From positions 1 to 64,000 of the forward strand of contig PXRS01000032.1 of assembly GCA_003023785.1 (NCBI GenBank): a stretch of DNA of 64,000 bases, written 5' to 3'. The DNA comes from Halobacteriales archaeon QS_5_68_33 (GTDB taxonomy: Archaea > Halobacteriota > Halobacteria > Halobacteriales > Haloarculaceae). Shown in pieces: positions 1-9,497 of this stretch. Under the pieces are notes generated by a model, which worked only from the letters and a program-made list of their open reading frames with translations, ran no database searches and was not told the origin of the DNA. The translations under genes were made by a program, and so were the position numbers. Positions within the stretch are counted from its first letter, which is position 1; each line of letters opens with the position of its first letter.

Positions 1-115
1 TCGAAGAAGGACCGTCTACCCCTGGCTTCCGCTTTACCATCAGCCCTGCCCAGCGAGAAGATCCTGACTTTGGCTTTCCGCTGCTCGCTACCGAAACCGA
101 AGACACGCCCGATCG

Positions 116-196
116 TACGGTCGGTTGTCAATCAGTTCCGGATTTCGTCGAACCGGTCGGCGAAATATCGGTACATCGGCACAACCGACCGTATCA
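116..196 (+). repeat. R1 inverted-repeat element, copy a
   Basis: TACGGTCGGTTGT...ATTTCGTCG-aaccggt-CGGCGAAAT...ACAACCGACCGTATCA; TCA at 194-196 is the stop of the adjacent minus-strand CDS. Confidence 0.9.
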
Positions 197-1192
197 CGGT
201 TCACCGCCAGCCCGCGTGTGGAACGACGCACCGGACTTGAACTCGGTCAGTTCCTCGATGCGGCCTTCCAGTTCCTCGATCTCCTCGCGCAGTTCCTCGG
301 CCTCGTCGCCCTCGGCGGCGGCAAGCTGGTCTTTGAGCCCCTGGAGGCGAGTTTCCTTGTGTTCCTCGTCCACCTCGGCCTTGCGGACGTACTCGCTCCG
401 GTCGATGTCGTACACGTCGCTCTCGGAGAGTTCCGTCACGTCGAGTGCGTCGTCTACTTTGTCGCGATCCACGCCCGTCACACGCTCGCGGTCGATTCCG
501 ACCTCTTCGAGCGTCTCCAGCACCTCCTCGTCGTCCTTCAGCGAGCGGTTCCGGCGCGAGGTGCGCTGGACGGAGCCGAACGGCCCGCTCACCGGACGGT
601 CGTGGTGGAGCCGGTTCAGGAGCACGTCGGCTACGTCCTGGCGGAGGTCGTTGGCGTTGCGCTGTACGTCCGAGAGCAGGGTGTAGAGGTTCACCAGCGG
701 GCCCGTCTCCATCCCCTCCAATACCTCGGCTTCGTGGCGTTCGAGCGCGTCTACCAGCAACAGTGCGTCCGCATACACGTCCAAGTCCGGTTCGGTTCGT
801 TCCTCCGGTTCGACCTCAGCTTCGTCTCCCGAGTCGAGCAGCTGGCTGGTGGTCGGCCCCTCCTTTTCGACGATTACGCTCCGGTCTTCGTCGATCTCGA
901 ACCGCGGGTGAAGACTCAGCACCGCCGGATACGAGTCGGCGTCGGGTGGGAGTCGGTCGAGGTCGAAGCCACCCGGCTCGTCGGTGATACGCCGATAGAG
1001 GGTCTCGAACTGGTCGCGCTGGAGCGAGCGCGTCTCGTCGATGTCGCGGTCCGGAAACTCGACGATGACTCGTTGCTCCTGTACCTCGGAGACGCGAAAG
1101 CTGTCGTGTGACAGCGGCGTCATTAGCGTCGCACCCTCGGGCAGGTCGTCGAGTTCGTCCAGGAGCGTGTGCCACGAAACGCTGAAGGGCAT
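194..1192 (-). CDS. Acidic coiled-coil haloarchaeal protein of unknown function
   Basis: ORF MPFSVSWHTLLDELDDLPEG...; C-terminal EELREEIEELEGRIEEL coiled coil; stop codon lies in the end of a repeat element. Confidence 0.75.
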   Translation of the reverse strand: MPFSVSWHTLLDELDDLPEGATLMTPLSHDSFRVSEVQEQRVIVEFPDRDIDETRSLQRDQFETLYRRITDEPGGFDLDRLPPDADSYPAVLSLHPRFEIDEDRSVIVEKEGPTTSQLLDSGDEAEVEPEERTEPDLDVYADALLLVDALERHEAEVLEGMETGPLVNLYTLLSDVQRNANDLRQDVADVLLNRLHHDRPVSGPFGSVQRTSRRNRSLKDDEEVLETLEEVGIDRERVTGVDRDKVDDALDVTELSESDVYDIDRSEYVRKAEVDEEHKETRLQGLKDQLAAAEGDEAEELREEIEELEGRIEELTEFKSGASFHTRAGGEP

Positions 1193-1360
1193 GGTTCGAC
1201 TGTCGAACGGTGGCAACAAAATCGTACGGGGTCGGGCCGACCCCGGCGGTGCTATCGGCGTCGTCCGCAGAGAACCGCAAGACAGCGTCTACTTCGAAGC
1301 AGACACGACTTCTCCGATTTCAGCACGCCGGGAATGCTCGCTCTCGCGCGGTCCGGAATT

Positions 1361-1439
1361 ATACTGCCGGCTGTAAGTCTGTCAAGAATTTCGCCGCTCC
1401 GGGCGGCGAATATCTTCACGAAGTTACAGCCGGCAGTAT
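1361..1439 (+). repeat. R2 inverted-repeat element, copy a
   Basis: Perfect 16-bp termini ATACTGCCGGCTGTAA / TTACAGCCGGCAGTAT with inner stem TTCGCCGC-tccgg-GCGGCGAA. Confidence 0.93.
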
Positions 1440-1451
1440 TATCAAGTCCGC

Positions 1452-1856
1452 CTACCGCGACTCGTAGACGAATATCCACCCGTCTGCTCGCAGGGCGACT
1501 TTGTATCCGGTGTAGTGAAACGTCACCAGTCCTCCATCTTGCTGGTCTGTCCCCACTCCGGACGGATCGAAAAACGTGTCCTCGAGTGCCGCGGCGTCAA
1601 GCGACTCGTAGAGCGGGGGCATCTCCATGCTGTCGAGCGGGTCCGCGTCCTTGGCGTCCGCGATCGCCTCGACGAGCGCGGTCACGAGTTCGCCGTTGTT
1701 TTCACGCTCATAAGCGGTTTGATTGACCTGCACCCATTGGCTGGTATCTATCTCCGCCTGGGGTTCGCCCGCTGTCCAGTGGTCCGGCACGGCCTCGTCG
1801 TCAGGTTCGGCGGCATCCTCGGGCGTCGAGTCGCCGTTATTCGGATTCCTTGTCAT
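1452..1856 (-). CDS. HalOD1 output domain protein
   Basis: ALVEAIADAKDADPLDSMEMPPLYESLDAAALEDTF...VTFHYTGYKVALRADGWIFVYE typical of HalOD1. Confidence 0.85.
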   Translation of the reverse strand: MTRNPNNGDSTPEDAAEPDDEAVPDHWTAGEPQAEIDTSQWVQVNQTAYERENNGELVTALVEAIADAKDADPLDSMEMPPLYESLDAAALEDTFFDPSGVGTDQQDGGLVTFHYTGYKVALRADGWIFVYESR

Positions 1857-2296
1857 CGCGTATCACGTGCGTGTGACTCCTGCCGAGAGTCGAGTTCCGC
1901 TCCGGCACCTTCGAGCACGGCCCGGACCTGCGCGGTGTTCACGGCCCGGACGATGACGTTCTCCGCTTCGTGATAGTCCACGATCCCAAGCGAGGCCAGT
2001 CGTGGGACATGCGAGTGGTACAGCGAGATGTGAACGTCACGCTGTTCCGCGGCAGTAACCTCGCTCGCCGGTTTGTCCAGTTCCCACGCCGCGATGTCGG
2101 CTGCCAAGTCAGACAGCGGGGCTTCGGTACTACCATTGACGAGCGCGTACAGCAGGTACCGACGGCGCGGATGGCCGAGCGCCACAAACACCTCGTCGAG
2201 TTCGAGGATCGGGTCCGGAGCCCCATCCGGATCACCCACGGTGTCCTTCGCTTCCGTAGGCTCATCAGTAGTCTTGTTCGGGTCTCCTTCCGTCAT
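1853..2296 (-). CDS. DUF7344-type winged-helix protein
   Basis: LDEVFVALGHPRRRYLLYAL...ISLYHSHVPRLASLGIVDYHEAENVI. Confidence 0.8.
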   Translation of the reverse strand: MTEGDPNKTTDEPTEAKDTVGDPDGAPDPILELDEVFVALGHPRRRYLLYALVNGSTEAPLSDLAADIAAWELDKPASEVTAAEQRDVHISLYHSHVPRLASLGIVDYHEAENVIVRAVNTAQVRAVLEGAGAELDSRQESHARDTR

Positions 2297-2376
2297 TGAC
2301 TCCCACATGAACGGTGAACGGTATTAACTCGCTCGGTCGAAACTATATCCGAGATACGGACGAGTTTCGTACCAAC

Positions 2377-2460
2377 TCATACGGTCGGTTGTAAGTCATT
2401 TCCGGATTTCGTCGGACCGGTCGGCGAAATACCGGTAAAAAGTTACAATCGACCGTATCA
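2377..2460 (+). repeat. R1 inverted-repeat element, copy b
   Basis: TCATACGGTCGGTTGTAAGTC...GTTACAATCGACCGTATCA. Confidence 0.9.
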
Positions 2461-2645
2461 GTGTATCGGGCTGTTTGACTCCGCGGGTCGTACTCGATGA
2501 GTCCGGCGTCGGCCAACCTGGGAAGCGTCGAACGGTGCAGAAAGACGGCAGTATCAGTCTCGTCTTTCTCCCGACGACATCGGCGATCTCTCCCAGTTCT
2601 GTCTCCCGGGGAACCGAGAAGTACCCCTTTTCGACGGCCATAATC
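2461..2645 (-). pseudogene. Chimeric remnant: bat-type HTH fragment plus DUF7344-like C-terminal fragment in a different frame
   Basis: [24 protein letters not shown] in one frame, then [38 protein letters not shown] in the next. Confidence 0.6.
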
Positions 2646-2649
2646 AGTG

Positions 2650-3922
2650 CTACAGTGCTTTCTTGTACGCTTCCAGCGTCTCGTCGACGTCCTCTTCGGT
2701 GTGGGCGTAGGTGACGAACTGCGACTCGAGTCCGGCCCGCCTTGACGTCCGCGGCGTTCTTCGGGCAGTGACCGTACCGCGAGCAGGACTCGCGCTGCCG
2801 GCACCCGGCCTCGCAGCGGTCCTCGACGGTCTCGGGTGCCCCACGGGAGAACAGCACCTTGAACATGCCGTCGGTGCCGGCGACGGTGTACTCGGGAGCC
2901 TGGTCCGCGACGATGTCCGCGAGCCCGGAGCGCAGACGCTCGCCGAGGTCGTGGACGTGCTCGTGGACGTCGTGCTCGGCGGCGTACTTGAGCGATTCGA
3001 GGCCGGCGGCCATCGTGACCGGGTGGCCGGAGAACGTGCCGGCCTGGAACACGTCACCCGAGGGCGTGAACTGTTCGATGAGTTCCGCCGAACCGCCGAT
3101 GGCGCCGACCGGGAACCCGCCGCCGATGAGTTTGCCGAACGTCGTGACGTCGGGGTCGATGCCGAACTCCCCCTGGGCACACTGGAGGCCGCCCACGCGA
3201 AAGCCCGTGATGACCTCGTCGAAGACGAGGAGCGATCCGTGCTCGTCACAGAGGTCTTCGAGCGTCTCGTGGTAGCCCTCGACCGGCGCGACGATGCCCA
3301 CGTTCGCGAGGATCGGTTCGACGAGCACGCCTGCGACGTCGTCGCCGTGGTCCGCGAAGACGCGCTTGGCGGCGTCCGCGTCGTTGAACGGCACCGCGAT
3401 CGTGTGCTCGACGAACGAGTCGGGGATGCCCGGGCTGGAGGGCTCGACGTGCTCGTACTCGCCCTCGACGAGGGTGGTTTCCTGGGCGCCGTGATACCCG
3501 CCCTGCATGACGACGATCTTGTCCCGACCGGTGGCGGCGCGGGCGAGGCGGCAGGCCGAGACCGTCGCCTCCGTCCCGGAGTTGACGAAGCGGATCATCT
3601 CCACCGAGGGGACGTGTCGGGCGACGAACTCGGCGTGTTCGACCTCGATTTCGGTGGGCGCGCCGAACATCGGCCCCTCGCTGACGCGGGACTGGACGGC
3701 CGACCCCACGGGCTGGGGCAGGTCGTGGCCATAGAGGAGCGGGCCCAGCCCCATCACCCAGTCGATGTAGCGGTTGCCGTCGGCGTCGATGACGTAGCCG
3801 CCGTCGCCGCGCTCGACGAAGAAGGGGTAGGGCTCGACGGCGGCCCGCACGGCGGAGTTGACGCCGCCGGGCATGACCGACAGTGCGCGGTCGTACAGGT
3901 CGCGTGACTCGTCGTGGTTCAT
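2650..3922 (-). pseudogene. hemL: Glutamate-1-semialdehyde 2,1-aminomutase with an internal out-of-frame deletion near its 3' end
   Basis: [27 protein letters not shown]...[11 protein letters not shown] in one frame; C-terminus [25 protein letters not shown] in another. Confidence 0.8.
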
Positions 3923-4100
3923 ACCGGGCGTTTCACGCTCGCCCGCCAAATGAGTACCGAGGTTCGCCGCCCCTATCGCCCGCCGGACCGTCGACGCGGT
4001 CACGGTCGTCACGCCCCACACCGGGCGGTGGCCCGAGGACACCTCCTCGGCACGGAGGTGGGTCGGAAGCCTTGTAACCCGCCGCCACGGTGTTCCGGCA

Positions 4101-5441
4101 ATGAGCCACCCATCGCCGGCGGTCCGACGCGTCTCGGACTGGGATAACGACCGGTTGGCGGCGCTGGCCGACGAGCACGGCACGCCGCTGTACGTCCTCG
4201 ACACCGACCGGGTACGGGCGAACTACGAGCGGTTCGCAGGCGCTTTCGAGGAGGCCCACGTCATGTACGCCGCTAAGGCCCACACCGGCGGGGCGGTGCT
4301 GGAGACGCTGCTGGACGCGGGCGCCGACATCGAGTGTGCGGCACGCGGCGAACTGGAGCGGGCCGTTGCCGCGGGGGCTGACCCCGACACGCTCCAGTAC
4401 ACGGCGGTCAACCCGCCCGACGCCGACCTGGACTACGCGGTCGAACTGGGCGTCGAGTACCCCGGGTTCACCGTCACGGGGGGCGCCCGGGACACGTTCG
4501 ACCGCCTCGAAGCGCGCGGCTACGACGGCCGGGTGGCCGTCCGCGTCAACCCCGGGATCGGGACGGGCCACCACGAGAAGGTCGCGACCGGCAAGGACGC
4601 CAAGTTCGGCATCCCCTACGAGGAGGTGCCCGCCCTCGCCGCCGAGCTGCGCGAGCGGTTCGACCTCGTCGGCCTGCACGCCCACGTGGGTAGCGGCGTC
4701 CTCCACGAGGACCTGGACGACCACTGTCGAGCCATCGCGACGGTGGCCGACCTCGCCCGCGAGGTGGGGGACGCCGACCTGGAGTTCGTCGACTTCGGCG
4801 GCGGGTTCGGCGTCCCCTACCGCCCCGAGGAGCAGCCGCTCGATATGGACGTAGCAGCCGAGCGAGTCCGGGAGGCTGTGGGCGAACTGGCGGCGACGGT
4901 CAAACTCGAACCCGGCCGGTACGTCGTCGCCGACGCCGAGGTGATCGTGACCCGCGTAAACACGGTCAAGGAGACGCCCGAGACGACCGTCGTGGGCGTG
5001 GACGCCTCGCTGGCGACGCTCGTTCGGCCGGCGATGTTCGACGCCTACCACCCCATCGCGAACGTCACGGCGCCCGACCGCGAGGTCGAACCCGTCTCGG
5101 TGGGCGGACCCTGCTGTACGAGCGCGGACGTCTTCTGTACCGACCGGCCGCTCCCGCGCCCGGCGCGCGAGGACCTGCTGGCCATCGGCAACGCGGGCGC
5201 CTACGGGTACGAACTGGCGAGTCACTTCCACTCCCAGCCCCGCCCGGCCGAGGTCGCGGTCTCGGGCGCGGAGGCCCGCGTCGTCCGGCGGCGCGAGACG
5301 ATGGCCGGCGTGACGCGAGTCGAACGGAAAGCACCCGGGACCACGGAGCAGGCCGACGACGGGGTGCCCCGCGAGGTCGCCGGGGACGACCGCCTCGGCG
5401 ACAGCAGGGGCGCGAGCGGGACCGAGGGCGAACCCGAATGA
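4101..5441 (+). CDS. lysA: Diaminopimelate decarboxylase
   Basis: [51 protein letters not shown]. Confidence 0.95.
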   Translation: MSHPSPAVRRVSDWDNDRLAALADEHGTPLYVLDTDRVRANYERFAGAFEEAHVMYAAKAHTGGAVLETLLDAGADIECAARGELERAVAAGADPDTLQYTAVNPPDADLDYAVELGVEYPGFTVTGGARDTFDRLEARGYDGRVAVRVNPGIGTGHHEKVATGKDAKFGIPYEEVPALAAELRERFDLVGLHAHVGSGVLHEDLDDHCRAIATVADLAREVGDADLEFVDFGGGFGVPYRPEEQPLDMDVAAERVREAVGELAATVKLEPGRYVVADAEVIVTRVNTVKETPETTVVGVDASLATLVRPAMFDAYHPIANVTAPDREVEPVSVGGPCCTSADVFCTDRPLPRPAREDLLAIGNAGAYGYELASHFHSQPRPAEVAVSGAEARVVRRRETMAGVTRVERKAPGTTEQADDGVPREVAGDDRLGDSRGASGTEGEPE

Positions 5442-6622
5442 GCGTCGACTTCGACCCCCTCGCGTTCCACGAGCAGGCGGTCGGCACCCCCTCACACGAG
5501 TCCGTCGGCGAGATGCGCGCCCTGCTCGTCGAGACGCTCGAGGAGGCGGGCGCCGATCCCGCGGTCGACGCGGCGGGCAACACGCTGGCGACCCGGACCG
5601 CCGACGGCCACGGGGACCCGGACGCGCTACAGGGCGGGACCGTCCCCGTCGAGGGAGCCCACCTCGTGTTGAACACGCACGTCGACACCGTTCCGCCCCA
5701 CGTCCCGTTCGCCGAGCGCGAGGGCGGCGAAATCGTGGAGGGGCGGGGCGCATGCGACGCGAAAGGGCCGCTCGCGGCGCTGGTCGACGCGTTCCTGCGG
5801 GCCGACGTGTCGGAGGGGCGCCTGACGCTCGCGGTAACCCCCGACGAGGAGGCGAACCAGACCGGCGCGGCCCACCTCGCGGGGACGCTCGACGCCGACG
5901 GCTTTCTGGTTGGTGAACCCACGGATCTCGACGTCTGTACCGCGGCGCGGGGACAGTTCGAGGGATCGGTCACCGTGCAGGGGACGAGCGCCCACGCCGC
6001 GACGCCCGGCGAGGGGGACAACGCGGTCCGGGCGCTCGCGCCGCTCTTGCAGGCGATGGAGACCTACGACGAGAGCGAGGGGCGGAGCGCCTCGGAGGCA
6101 CCGAGCGGGGAGCAGCGCGACCCGCGAGGGCGCGGTCCCGGCGAACACGAGTCGCTCGGCCGACCGACGCTCACCCCGACGCTCGTCGAGGGTGGCGAGG
6201 CCCCCAACCAGGTGCCCGCGGAGGCGCGGATCACGTTCGACCGGCGGTCGGTACCGCCCGAGCGCGTCCACGAGTTCCGCGCCGCCCTCGAAGAGCACCT
6301 CTCGGAGTGGGTGCCCTCGTCGATGGGCCTGCGCGTCGACCTCGAAGGGCGGGAGGCGCCCTACTTGGAGGCGTTCGCGACCGACCCGGAGGACCCGCTG
6401 GTCCGGGCGCTGGCCGACGCGTCCGGGGGTGCGGTCCGCTCGTTCGGCGCCGCGACGGAGGCCTCGCTGTTCGCCGGTCACGCCCCGACGGTCGTGTTCG
6501 GCCCGGGCGTACTGGCCGACGACCAGGGGGCCGTCGCCCACAGCGACCGCGAGTACGTCCGCCGGGCCGACGTCGCGGCCGCGGCCGACGCTGTGCGCGC
6601 GACGGTCGACGAGTTGCTGTAG
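5438..6622 (+). CDS. dapE: M20 peptidase family, succinyl-diaminopimelate desuccinylase-like
   Basis: LNTHVDTVPPHVPF; GRGACDAKGPLAAL; overlaps lysA stop. Confidence 0.88.
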   Translation: MSVDFDPLAFHEQAVGTPSHESVGEMRALLVETLEEAGADPAVDAAGNTLATRTADGHGDPDALQGGTVPVEGAHLVLNTHVDTVPPHVPFAEREGGEIVEGRGACDAKGPLAALVDAFLRADVSEGRLTLAVTPDEEANQTGAAHLAGTLDADGFLVGEPTDLDVCTAARGQFEGSVTVQGTSAHAATPGEGDNAVRALAPLLQAMETYDESEGRSASEAPSGEQRDPRGRGPGEHESLGRPTLTPTLVEGGEAPNQVPAEARITFDRRSVPPERVHEFRAALEEHLSEWVPSSMGLRVDLEGREAPYLEAFATDPEDPLVRALADASGGAVRSFGAATEASLFAGHAPTVVFGPGVLADDQGAVAHSDREYVRRADVAAAADAVRATVDELL

Positions 6623-6745
6623 TCACCCGGTCAGCGGGAGGGCGATGCCGAAGCCTGTTCGACCGCCCGCTGGCATAGATCGTCCGAGTTCGCCGGCACG
6701 CGCGACCCGGAACGTATAAACGGTTCAGCGGACTACCGGAGTGCA

Positions 6746-6994
6746 ATGCAGGGAGTCATCACCGAACCGGTCGCGGAACTGCTCGTCCTCCTCCTCTATG
6801 CCGGCCTCGCGGTCGTCCTGACCGTCCTCGGCGCGCTCGCGGAACTGGCGAGCCTCGAAACGATAACGTCCGGGCAGTCGTTTTTCGGGCTCTGGGAGGT
6901 CGCCCTCGGGGCGTTGCTCCTGTACGCGGCGTACAACGTCGTAACCGAACTCGTCATGCCTGAACTGCGCGGCGAGCGCGAGCCGGACGACTGA
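6746..6994 (+). CDS. Small membrane protein
   Basis: 82 aa, two hydrophobic segments. Confidence 0.7.
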   Translation: MQGVITEPVAELLVLLLYAGLAVVLTVLGALAELASLETITSGQSFFGLWEVALGALLLYAAYNVVTELVMPELRGEREPDD

Positions 6995-7015
6995 CCGGGC
7001 CGTTTTTTGGCCGTT
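6994..7015. terminator. Possible terminator between convergent genes
   Basis: GGGCCGTTTTTTGGCC: T6 tract flanked by GGCC repeats in a 20-bp convergent gap. Confidence 0.4.
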
Positions 7016-8337
7016 CAGTCTCCCGGCGTCGGTGCCGGTTCCGCGGTCTCCAGCGTGTCCTCGACCTGCGAGTAGGTGAGCACGAGCGCCAGCACGGCGA
7101 GGACGGCCCCGAAGGTGAACGGCGCGGCGAAGCCGCCGACGTTGAACAGCACGCCCGAGGCGAGCGGGCCGAGGGCGACGCCGAGCCCGAACGCCATCGT
7201 CAGCACGGACAACGTGGTGCCCGACCCCCTGTCGCCCGCGAGGTCGCCGGCCAGCGCGAGAGCGGGTGCGAACACGCAGGCGACGGCGACGCCCTGGAAG
7301 AAGCGGGCGGCGAGCATCGCGGCCGGCGTCGTGACGACGCCCTGTGCGAACACCGACGGGACGAGAACGAGAAAGCCGACGAGGATGAACGGCCGGCGGC
7401 CGTACCGGTCGCTGGCCCGGCCGACGGGCACCTGGAAGACGACGTTGGCGATGACGACGGCCGCAAACTGCACCGAGAACAGGAACGTCGACTCGTCGAG
7501 GCGGGCGCGGACGGGGCCTTCGAGCGTGGCGAACAGGGCGATGGTCGTCGCCATGAAGAAGGTACCGACCCCGAGGACGAACACCGGGTCGAAACCGTTA
7601 CCATCGCGGTTGAGGACGGCGATAGAGAGGTCCTTCGAGGCGGCCTCGGCGACGCGGGGCGGGTCGTCGATGAAGACGACGACGAGGACGAAACTGACGA
7701 GCGCGCCCAGCACCGCGACGGCGAAGGCGGCGACGAATCCGGAGTACTCGACGCCGGCCAGGGGGCCGAGCCACGACGGGAGCGCGTAGGCGACGACGTC
7801 CTGGCCGCCGATCCCGCCCGTGATGACGACGCCGGCGACGATCGGGCCGAAGCCGAAGCCCACGAGTCGAAAGGTGTTGAACACGCCGAAGTTGCCGCCG
7901 CGCTCGCGGTCGGAGACGGCGTAGTCGTTGACGAGCGCGACCGTCGCGGGGACGGTGAAGGCCGCGCCGACCCCCTGGAGGGCCCGGGCACCCAGCACCG
8001 CCCAGTAGCTCCCGACGAACGGGTAGACGGCGCTCCCGACGGCGAAGATGCCAAGCCCGACGAGGACGAACACCCGCCGGCGCCCGGTGCGGTCCGAGAG
8101 GCGGCCGGTGAACGGCTGGCCGAAGCTGTTGAGGAGGCCGAACAGCGAGAGAACGAGCCCGATGAGCGTCTCCTCGCGGAGGACGAATCCGGCGAACTCG
8201 ACCCCGGCGATGCCGGCGAGCGAAACCTGCCCGCTGGCGATGTACAGCGGGAGGACGATCACCAGAAAGGAGTTGCCCAGCGCGTCGGCCATCCGGGCCA
8301 TTCCGAGGGTCAGCACGCGCGTGTCGGTGTCCAGCAC
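7015..8337 (-). CDS. MFS transporter
   Basis: 12-TM pattern; LFGLLNSFGQPFTGRLSDRTGRRRVFVL; GRASDRYGRRPFIL. Confidence 0.9.
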   Translation of the reverse strand: MLDTDTRVLTLGMARMADALGNSFLVIVLPLYIASGQVSLAGIAGVEFAGFVLREETLIGLVLSLFGLLNSFGQPFTGRLSDRTGRRRVFVLVGLGIFAVGSAVYPFVGSYWAVLGARALQGVGAAFTVPATVALVNDYAVSDRERGGNFGVFNTFRLVGFGFGPIVAGVVITGGIGGQDVVAYALPSWLGPLAGVEYSGFVAAFAVAVLGALVSFVLVVVFIDDPPRVAEAASKDLSIAVLNRDGNGFDPVFVLGVGTFFMATTIALFATLEGPVRARLDESTFLFSVQFAAVVIANVVFQVPVGRASDRYGRRPFILVGFLVLVPSVFAQGVVTTPAAMLAARFFQGVAVACVFAPALALAGDLAGDRGSGTTLSVLTMAFGLGVALGPLASGVLFNVGGFAAPFTFGAVLAVLALVLTYSQVEDTLETAEPAPTPGD

Positions 8338-8714
8338 TGCCTCCGGCTTGTGACTCGGGCCGCATAGGTCCCGCGTTCCGGCGCTGTCCGTGTGGAGGGC
8401 GCGACGACGCACCTCCCGGCTTGCCGGTCACTCCCGGTCGAGATGTGCCATCGGCGAGCGCGTCGCCCGGTCGCCGTCCGGCCGTCGTCCGGTCGGTGAA
8501 CGCGCGTGTGAACTGGTCGCACGGGCTGAAAACCGCATCGGTGCCACGGGGGTCGCGGTTGCTGTTGACCAGTATCTCATAGAAGTCCTCACAGGAACGG
8601 AAACAACCGTTCAAATCGATACTATAGAGGAACGAGGTACCACCTCAGTTGATCACCTATCGGTTATCAGGTAGATACAGCGTGCAAGACTCAGAGGGCG
8701 AGTTCAACAAAGCC

Positions 8715-8957
8715 TCAGAGAATGTCATCGATCCAGTCACACCACCGCTGGAAGTCCTCAGCGCCACACTGGTCGGCGATGTTCCGGAGCGTGTCGCCGC
8801 TGATTTCGTTGCCCATCGGGATTGTGACGTTTCGGACTTCGCTGGTCTCTGGATGGACGTACCGGAGTTTGAGATGGCTGCCAGCTCGGTCAACTGGCTG
8901 GTATCCCATTTCAGTAAGCGCGTTCACGAGTTCCCGAGATGAATACGGGGCGGGCAC
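8715..8957 (-). CDS. hicA: HicA-type toxin
   Basis: SSRELVNALTEMGYQPVDRAGSHLKLRYVHPE...VTIPMGNEISGDTLRNI. Confidence 0.85.
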   Translation of the reverse strand: MPAPYSSRELVNALTEMGYQPVDRAGSHLKLRYVHPETSEVRNVTIPMGNEISGDTLRNIADQCGAEDFQRWCDWIDDIL

Positions 8958-8959
8958 AG

Positions 8960-9241
8960 TTACTCAGCAAACCACGGTGCATCGGGCTCCTGCGGTTCAT
9001 CCGGAACCGTCTCAGGGTCGATACCGAGATCGCGCAGATCCGCATCCGTCACTGGTTCCCCGATCTCCCCCTTGTGCAGTGCGACTGCTTCGTCCAGATT
9101 GGCAAGTGCCTCGGAGCGAGTTTTGCCCTGACTTGCCACGCCCACACCTTCGTCTATCGCTGACCACCGACCATCTTCCTCCTCGACGAGACGGATCTCT
9201 CGCCGTCCTGAATCCGAATCGCCGGTGTCAGCCCGTGCCAT
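8960..9241 (-). CDS. hicB: HicB-type antitoxin
   Basis: EEDGRWSAIDEGVGVASQGKTRSEALANLDEAVAL; directly upstream of hicA. Confidence 0.85.
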   Translation of the reverse strand: MARADTGDSDSGRREIRLVEEEDGRWSAIDEGVGVASQGKTRSEALANLDEAVALHKGEIGEPVTDADLRDLGIDPETVPDEPQEPDAPWFAE

Positions 9242-9497
9242 GTACCTCAGTACTTGACCGACCCTCAAAACGCTTCGGGAGGCTGGCGACTACTGCATAC
9301 GCGTCTTCTATCTTGCATGTCCTCGAGAACGTCTACGGGCCTTGGCAGGACTCCCGGCGAGAACTCCGCACGGCTACGTAACGGCTGATCCACGACAGTT
9401 CCGGCTGAAATAAACTCCCGTGCGAATCATTCTGTGACAGGCTCGTAGAACGGTATCCGACCTGTCGGTACCGCGGACAGATGGCCCTGCCGGCAGG

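Noticed and set aside
3933-5753. 606-aa minus-strand ORF
   Set aside because: Antisense to lysA/dapE; arginine/proline-rich artefact.
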